Of a DNA stretch of 18,940 nucleotides, positions 14,347 to 18,940 are shown one piece after another (positions within the stretch are counted from its first letter, which is position 1; the number at the start of each line of letters is the position of its first letter). The stretch is taken from positions 1 to 18,940 of the forward strand of contig CAZBZS010000045.1 of the NCBI GenBank assembly GCA_964496475.1, in the 5' to 3' direction. A program made the translations under genes and the position numbers. This stretch comes from JASLPR01 sp964496475. Lineage in GTDB: Bacteria > Chloroflexota > UBA11872 > VXNJ01. The notes beneath the pieces were generated by a model. That model had not been told where the DNA came from. It did no database searches and saw only the letters and a program-made list of their open reading frames with translations.

Positions 14347-15597
14347 GTGAACCGGGAGGAGCCCGGGGAACGTCGCGACATGGTGGTGCCGGTGGCTTCA
14401 CTGTCGGCGTTTAAGACGCTGAGAATCCGCGATTTTCGGTTCCTGTTGCCCAGCAATTCGCTGACACTGGCGGGACAGCAACTGCGGTTGATGGCACAGG
14501 GCTGGCTCGTGCTGGAATTGACCAACGCCACGGTCTGGGTGGGGCTGGCAAACGGGTTGCCGACGCTGGTGGGAGTGCCGCTGGCGATACTGAGCGGGGT
14601 GATGACGGATCGGGCGAACCCACGCACGATGCTCCTGCAGGTGCGATTCTTGTTAGGCCTGACGGCTTTCGCGACGGCCTACATGGTCGGGGCGGGGCTG
14701 ATTGAACTCTGGCACGTGCTGCTGCTGGCGATGGCGGCTGGCGGGCTGCAGGCGTACGGCCTCCCGGCCAGCCAGACGTTTGTGTACGACCTGGTGGGGA
14801 AGGATCGATTGCTGGGGGCGCTGGCGTTGGGGTCGATGGTGCAGCATGTATCGAATCTGGTGGCGCCGCCGCTGGCGGGCTACCTGATGGGAAAGTACGG
14901 GATTGAGGCCGGGTTCTATCTGCTGACCATCATGTTCGCGATAGCGGTGGTGAGCTTGTTGTTCGTGCGCGGCGGCAGACCGGCGGAACGCTCGGAGAAG
15001 AAACCGTTCATGGTGGAGTTTGTGGACGGGATCAACTACGTGCGGCGGGCGCCGCATGTGGCCGCGCTGCTGTTCCTGGCGTCGCTGGCCGTGTTAGGGG
15101 CTGCCTTCCTGGCCATCCTGCCAGCGTACGCGCGGGACGTGCTACAGGTGGGTGCAGGGGGATTCGGCCTGCTGACGGGAGCGCAGGGAGCGGGGGCCCT
15201 GACAACAAGCCTCTGGATTTCGCGGCGCGGAAACATCAGCCGAAAAGGGCGCTCGGTGGTGATGGCTGGAACGGTGTGGGGGGTGGGGATGGTGGTGTTC
15301 GGCCTGTCGCGATCGTACGGCCTGTCGCTGGTGACCCTGGCCCTCATGGGAGCCTCGACTCCGTTCTGGCTGGTGGCGCTGAACACGGCGCTGCAGACGA
15401 CGGTGCCGGAGAACATGCGCGGGCGAGTGCTGGCGATGTATACGACTGTGTTCCAGGCGGTGCCGCTGGGATTCGTGATTGGCGGTCTGCTCGCCGCGCT
15501 AATGGGTGAAATGGCGGCACTGCTCACCTGCGGGACGGCGTTCACCGCGCTGAACGTGGCGGCCTACGCGCGGTCGCGGGCGCTGCGGGAGATTTAG
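14347..15597 (+). CDS. MFS exporter, EntS/DHA3-like
   Basis: A 416-residue inner-membrane protein with about 12 hydrophobic segments. After a short polar leader comes FKTLRIRDFRFLLPSNSLTL, the usual first helix approach of the MFS_3/EntS type, then AQGWLVLELTNATVWVGLAN. The cytoplasmic motif A appears as GVMTDRANPRTML. The second half starts near YVRRAPHVAALLFLASLAVLG, and VPENMRGRVLAMYTTVFQAV is a typical late-helix signature of this group. Family members export siderophores or drugs by proton antiport; the cargo here cannot be told. GTG 14347 is chosen over GTG 14311 because of its GGAGGG site. It is convergent with the GH127 gene, 63 bases away, with no obvious hairpin between them. Confidence 0.92.
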   Translation: MNREEPGERRDMVVPVASLSAFKTLRIRDFRFLLPSNSLTLAGQQLRLMAQGWLVLELTNATVWVGLANGLPTLVGVPLAILSGVMTDRANPRTMLLQVRFLLGLTAFATAYMVGAGLIELWHVLLLAMAAGGLQAYGLPASQTFVYDLVGKDRLLGALALGSMVQHVSNLVAPPLAGYLMGKYGIEAGFYLLTIMFAIAVVSLLFVRGGRPAERSEKKPFMVEFVDGINYVRRAPHVAALLFLASLAVLGAAFLAILPAYARDVLQVGAGGFGLLTGAQGAGALTTSLWISRRGNISRKGRSVVMAGTVWGVGMVVFGLSRSYGLSLVTLALMGASTPFWLVALNTALQTTVPENMRGRVLAMYTTVFQAVPLGFVIGGLLAALMGEMAALLTCGTAFTALNVAAYARSRALREI

Positions 15598-15660
15598 AGC
15601 CCGTCCAAGTACTCTCCCAGGCAGTGGTGCTCGGCTTGGGTCTTGCGCTGGGCCCTCTGG

Positions 15661-17646
15661 CTATACCAACGCGGACTCGGAGAGTCTCTGGAGCCAGATG
15701 GTCATGGCGTTGGCGCCGCGGTTGTCCCATACCAGGTAGGGGATGCCGGTGAGGGTGACTTCGCGGTGGCCGGGGGTGGGGGCGTCGAGAGTCCGGTAAA
15801 GCTCGCCCCATTCGCCGTCCCGGACTGCGCCGCGGGCTTTGAGGACGACGACCCCGCCGAGAAGATCAGGCCGATATTCCTCTTCGAACACGGGCATGCC
15901 GTCCTCGGGGAGGATGAGCGCGGCTTCGCGGATGTCGATGCCTGCGTTGTCGATGGCTTCGAAGCAATACACGCTGGGGCCGCGCTTGACGGTGACGCTG
16001 TCGCGGGTTTCCGCCGCCATCGGATTGGCGACGAGCAGTTCGACCGGCATCGGCAGGTCGATGGCAATGATGTCGCCGTGATTCCAGGTCCGGTTAATCT
16101 CCAAGTATTCGCCGGGAGTCGCCGGGATGTCCTCCCCGGCGGCCATGACAGCGGCCGAGCGGCACCAGCCCGGGATGCGGACGAAGATGGAGAACTCGGC
16201 GGCGACGTCGGGATTCACGTCAATCTCGATGTGGCCGTCCCAGGGATACTCGGTGCGCTGTGTGACGGAGACGGGAGCACCGTTTTCGAGTCGCCAATCG
16301 AGGGTGCTGTTGTTGTAGAGGTGGACCCAGATGCCGGCTTCGGAGGTGGAGTAGAAGTAGGCGGGTAGCTCCGCCAGGGTGCGGGCGAGATTGGGCGGGC
16401 AGCAGGCCACGCGGCACATATGCTTCGGCTCGGGACGGTCCACGTAGAACCACTCCTGCCGGGTCGGCACGTCGATCCAGTTGCGGTAGGACTCGTAGTC
16501 GCGGCCGCGCTGCATTTCGCCCACGCGCCAGGGGTCGAAGTAGCCGTGGCCGCAACTGGAGAGCGGATTGTCGTAGAAGAACTTCTTGCCGTCGAGGGAG
16601 ACGCCGCACATGACGCTGTTGTACAAGTGTAGCTCCATCAGATCGGCGTAGCGGGCGTCGGGATCGACGTGGATCAGACGCCAGTTCCACATGGCGGATC
16701 CGATGGCGGCGCAGGTTTCGGCGTAGGCGTGCTCGTGGGGGAGCTCGAAGGGCTGTCCCATGGCTTCGCCATTCCGACGGCCGCCGAGGGCCCCGGTGAC
16801 GTACATCTTCTCCTCCACCAGGTTGCGCAGGAGGTGCTCGGATGCTTCCAGATAGGCGCGATTGCCAGTCTCGGCGTAGGCATCGATGACGCCGCAGAGG
16901 AGGAAGGTGATCTGCACGGAGTGGCCGGCGATCTCTTCCATGGCGGGCAGGCCGACGTGGTCGATAAAGTAGCAGGCGAGGTCGAGGTACTTGCGGTCGC
17001 GGGTTTCGCGATAGAGCTCGACGAGCGCCATTTCGATGACTGGGTGACTCGGCTGCCAATCCTTGCTACCGCCGCCGAAAACCTCGTGAACGTGATCGGC
17101 GACGCGGATCGCGATGTTGATGAAACGGTCGTCGCCGGTGTTGCGCCGGTGGGCGATGGCGCCCTGGATGAGGTGCCCGGCGGCGTAGAGTTCGTTCATG
17201 CCGCCGTGGGACCAGCGCAGATGGCGGAGAGACTTCGGGGCCATGTTGGCGTGGAGATAGCCGTCTTCGTCCTGGACGGGCTCGATGATGTCGAGGGCCA
17301 TTTCGATCAGATCTTCTAGTCCCGGAGCCGGGTCGTGGGCGAGGGCAAACGAGGCGGCTTCGAGCCAACGGAAGATGTTGGCTTCGCGGGCGCGGTAGTG
17401 GGGGGAAGGAGGATCGTCGGGCTGGTGCGCGGGGTCGGCGGCCAGGCGGAATTTCTCAAAGAGATCGGCTTCGATCATCTCGAATTCGTAGGGAATCGTG
17501 GCCTCGGCGTTGGTGCGAAAGCGGTCGCCCCAGTAGCCGCCTTCAAGTTTGATGGCCGACACCGGGACCGTCCGAAGTTTCGCGTGGGGGCTGGCGGACA
17601 GGTCGATGACTGGATTATTGGGAGCAGGTTGGGAATCGGTGGACAT
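15661..17646 (-). CDS. Glycoside hydrolase family 127 (beta-L-arabinofuranosidase-like, DUF1680)
   Basis: A 661-residue enzyme from ATG 17646. The cysteine-nucleophile active site of GH127 is complete: E294 (NGEAMGQPF, acid/base), the zinc-site pair E310 and C312 (HAYAETCAAIG), and C415/C416 (CRVACCPPNL), C415 being the likely nucleophile. The 16-residue distance E294-E310 equals that between E322 and E338 of Bifidobacterium HypBA1. The helical (alpha/alpha)6 barrel covers about 30-430 and beta-sandwich domains follow. No signal peptide is seen, so it should be cytoplasmic. It would release beta-linked L-arabinofuranose or a related sugar. The frame is open upstream to ATG 17745, but GGGAGG (17656-17651) supports 17646. 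It is divergent from a sulfatase, suggesting work on a sulfated glycan. Confidence 0.95.
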   Translation of the reverse strand: MSTDSQPAPNNPVIDLSASPHAKLRTVPVSAIKLEGGYWGDRFRTNAEATIPYEFEMIEADLFEKFRLAADPAHQPDDPPSPHYRAREANIFRWLEAASFALAHDPAPGLEDLIEMALDIIEPVQDEDGYLHANMAPKSLRHLRWSHGGMNELYAAGHLIQGAIAHRRNTGDDRFINIAIRVADHVHEVFGGGSKDWQPSHPVIEMALVELYRETRDRKYLDLACYFIDHVGLPAMEEIAGHSVQITFLLCGVIDAYAETGNRAYLEASEHLLRNLVEEKMYVTGALGGRRNGEAMGQPFELPHEHAYAETCAAIGSAMWNWRLIHVDPDARYADLMELHLYNSVMCGVSLDGKKFFYDNPLSSCGHGYFDPWRVGEMQRGRDYESYRNWIDVPTRQEWFYVDRPEPKHMCRVACCPPNLARTLAELPAYFYSTSEAGIWVHLYNNSTLDWRLENGAPVSVTQRTEYPWDGHIEIDVNPDVAAEFSIFVRIPGWCRSAAVMAAGEDIPATPGEYLEINRTWNHGDIIAIDLPMPVELLVANPMAAETRDSVTVKRGPSVYCFEAIDNAGIDIREAALILPEDGMPVFEEEYRPDLLGGVVVLKARGAVRDGEWGELYRTLDAPTPGHREVTLTGIPYLVWDNRGANAMTIWLQRLSESALV

Positions 17647-17650
17647 TCGT

Positions 17651-17656
17651 CCTCCC
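17651..17656 (-). promoter_or_regulatory. Ribosome site fixing the GH127 start
   Basis: GGGAGG on the minus strand with a 4-base spacer to ATG 17646. It argues against the longer form from ATG 17745. Confidence 0.65.
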
Positions 17657-17769
17657 GAAAGCGCGGTTTGAGTTTCTGAACGCAGGGACGAATTATAGGT
17701 TAGTGCAGGGGGCATTTTGCGCGGGTCGCGCGAGCCGCCTAACATCCGTATTCACACTCGAACAAGGAT
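17657..17769. promoter_or_regulatory. Divergent promoter region of GH127 and sulfatase
   Basis: The two genes are transcribed away from each other from about 135 bases of shared upstream DNA, which makes joint control likely. No clear operator palindrome or promoter boxes can be picked out by eye. Confidence 0.35.
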
Positions 17770-17781
17770 GAGGAGACCGCA

Positions 17782-18940
17782 GTGACCGAATCGGTAAACG
17801 CATCAAACCGCGGGGCCACGCCCCGACCGAACATCATCCTGATCCTGGCCGACGACATGGGTTACTCGGACATTGGCTGCTTCGGGGCGGAGATCGCTAC
17901 GCCGAATCTGGACCGGATGTCCGAGGACGGGACACGGTTTTCGCAGTTCTACAACTACGCCCGCTGCTGCCCCACGCGAGCCTCATTGCTGACCGGTGTA
18001 CATCCCCACCAGGCCGGGATGGGACACATGACGACCCACCTGGGCTACGACGAGTACCAGGGCTACCTGGGACGAAACTGCGTGACGATGGCGGAGATGC
18101 TGAAGACGGCGGGCTATCGCACCTTCATGTCGGGCAAGTGGCACATCGGCGGCTCGCATTACCTGAAGGACCGGGCCGACTGGGATCTTGGCGGCGAGAC
18201 TCAGCCGACGCCGGTGACGCGGGGTTTCGACGAGCACTACGGGACGCTGACCGGGGCCGGCAGCTATTACAACCCGGTGACGCTGGTGCATGACGACAAA
18301 TTGATCGAGCCGGAGGGCGACGACTTCTTTTACACGGACGCGATAGCCGACAACGCGGTGCGCATGATCGACGGGCACGGCAGCGCGGACGATCCGTTCT
18401 TTCTCTACCTCGCATTCACGGCGCCCCACTGGCCGCTGCACGCGCACCCGGAGGACATTGCCAAATACGAGGGTAAATATTCCGGGGGCTGGGACGAGCT
18501 GCGCAAGAATCGGCACGAGGAACTGAAGGGCCAGAAGCTGCTCGACTCGAAGTGGGAGATCAGCCCGCGGAATGAAGATTCGACGGACTGGCGAGAGGTG
18601 AAGAACAAGGACTGGGACGGGGCACGGATGGCGGTCTACGCGGCGATGATCGACCGCATGGACCAGGGCATAGGTCGGGTGCTGGCGAAGCTTGACGCGA
18701 TGGGGGTGGCGGATAACACCCTGGTCATCTTCCATTCCGACAACGGCGGGTGCGCGGAGTTTTTGAAGGAGGACGGGAAGATCGACATCGCGCCTACGGA
18801 GACGCGGGACGGGACGCCGGTGCAGATGGGGAATCGACGCAGTGTGCGGCCGGGCGCCGAGGACACCTACATGAGCTACGACCTGCCCTGGGCGAACGCC
18901 AGCAACAGCCCCTTCCGGCTGCTCAAGCACTGGGTCCAAG
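17782..18940 (+). CDS. Type I sulfatase (arylsulfatase family), C-terminus beyond window
   Basis: 386 codons are visible from GTG 17782, with GAGGAG (17770-17775) 6 bases upstream; the rest runs off the right edge. The protein begins with NIILILADDMGYSDIGCFG, where D24/D25 bind the metal. The signature CCPTRASLLTG follows, with C62 as the residue converted to formylglycine (C-x-P-x-R) and R66 beside it. Other active-site residues are K119 and H121 (SGKWHIGG), H216 (TAPHWP) and D320/N321 (HSDNGG). No signal peptide is visible, so it is probably cytoplasmic unless the start lies elsewhere. It removes sulfate esters from a sugar or aryl substrate and needs a formylglycine-generating enzyme encoded outside this window. 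Its divergent GH127 neighbour points to a sulfated glycan. Confidence 0.95.
   Translation, partial: MTESVNASNRGATPRPNIILILADDMGYSDIGCFGAEIATPNLDRMSEDGTRFSQFYNYARCCPTRASLLTGVHPHQAGMGHMTTHLGYDEYQGYLGRNCVTMAEMLKTAGYRTFMSGKWHIGGSHYLKDRADWDLGGETQPTPVTRGFDEHYGTLTGAGSYYNPVTLVHDDKLIEPEGDDFFYTDAIADNAVRMIDGHGSADDPFFLYLAFTAPHWPLHAHPEDIAKYEGKYSGGWDELRKNRHEELKGQKLLDSKWEISPRNEDSTDWREVKNKDWDGARMAVYAAMIDRMDQGIGRVLAKLDAMGVADNTLVIFHSDNGGCAEFLKEDGKIDIAPTETRDGTPVQMGNRRSVRPGAEDTYMSYDLPWANASNSPFRLLKHWVQ

Noticed and set aside
17983..18939. A 318-codon minus-strand frame at the right edge
   Set aside because: It is the reverse shadow of the sulfatase, whose catalytic residues are all visible on the plus strand.

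Overview
The window looks like a scaffold from an uncultured, high-GC bacterium. A Chloroflexota lineage (SAR202/Dehalococcoidia-like) is my best guess. The guess rests on the Thr-Pro-Glu-rich lipoprotein HtrA protease and on a gene mix of HyuA/HyuB, F420-type NADP reductase, PhyH, CehA/McbA hydrolase, SDR/HIBADH dehydrogenases, sulfatase and GH127. No rRNA, tRNA, CRISPR array, insertion sequence or regulator gene was found, so the taxonomy is inference.

Layout. (1) 1-2230 (+): the end of a hydantoinase/oxoprolinase HyuA, then HyuB (its start is damaged by a 10-N assembly gap at 239-248), then a 63-aa CxxC/CxxxC zinc-finger protein that overlaps the end of hyuB. (2) 2315-4907 (-): a 1-Cys peroxiredoxin, a lone sugar-type ABC permease, and an F420/NADP reductase-like gene cut by one in-frame TAG. 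(3) 4908-6535: a less GC-rich island holding a PhyH dioxygenase (-) and two long non-coding stretches. (4) 6536-8224 (+): a lipoprotein HtrA-like protease, separated from the next convergent gene by a perfect 10-bp hairpin. (5) 8266-13050 (-): a tightly spaced four-gene cluster reading SDR, HIBADH-family dehydrogenase, truncated HIBADH-like protein, and an 849-aa CehA/McbA-family metallohydrolase. A divergent glyoxalase I-like VOC protein follows at 13219. (6) 13623-15597: the remnants of an MFS gene (-) beside an intact EntS-type MFS exporter (+). (7) 15661-18940: a GH127 beta-L-arabinofuranosidase-like enzyme (-) and a divergent sulfatase (+) that runs off the end.

Functionally this is a catabolic accessory region: amide/imide ring opening, oxidation of small hydroxy acids and alcohols, possible phosphonate or carbamate-type hydrolysis, and removal of sulfate and arabinose from glycans. 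Several genes are eroded: a nonsense-split reductase, a shortened dehydrogenase, a frameshifted MFS gene and a permease without partners. Across the window the plus strand changes from C-rich (left of about 4.2 kb) to mostly G-rich (right of about 8.2 kb) whichever strand is coding. That pattern suggests a replication-skew switch, an inversion or a chimeric join. I did not find a clearly new multi-gene system.
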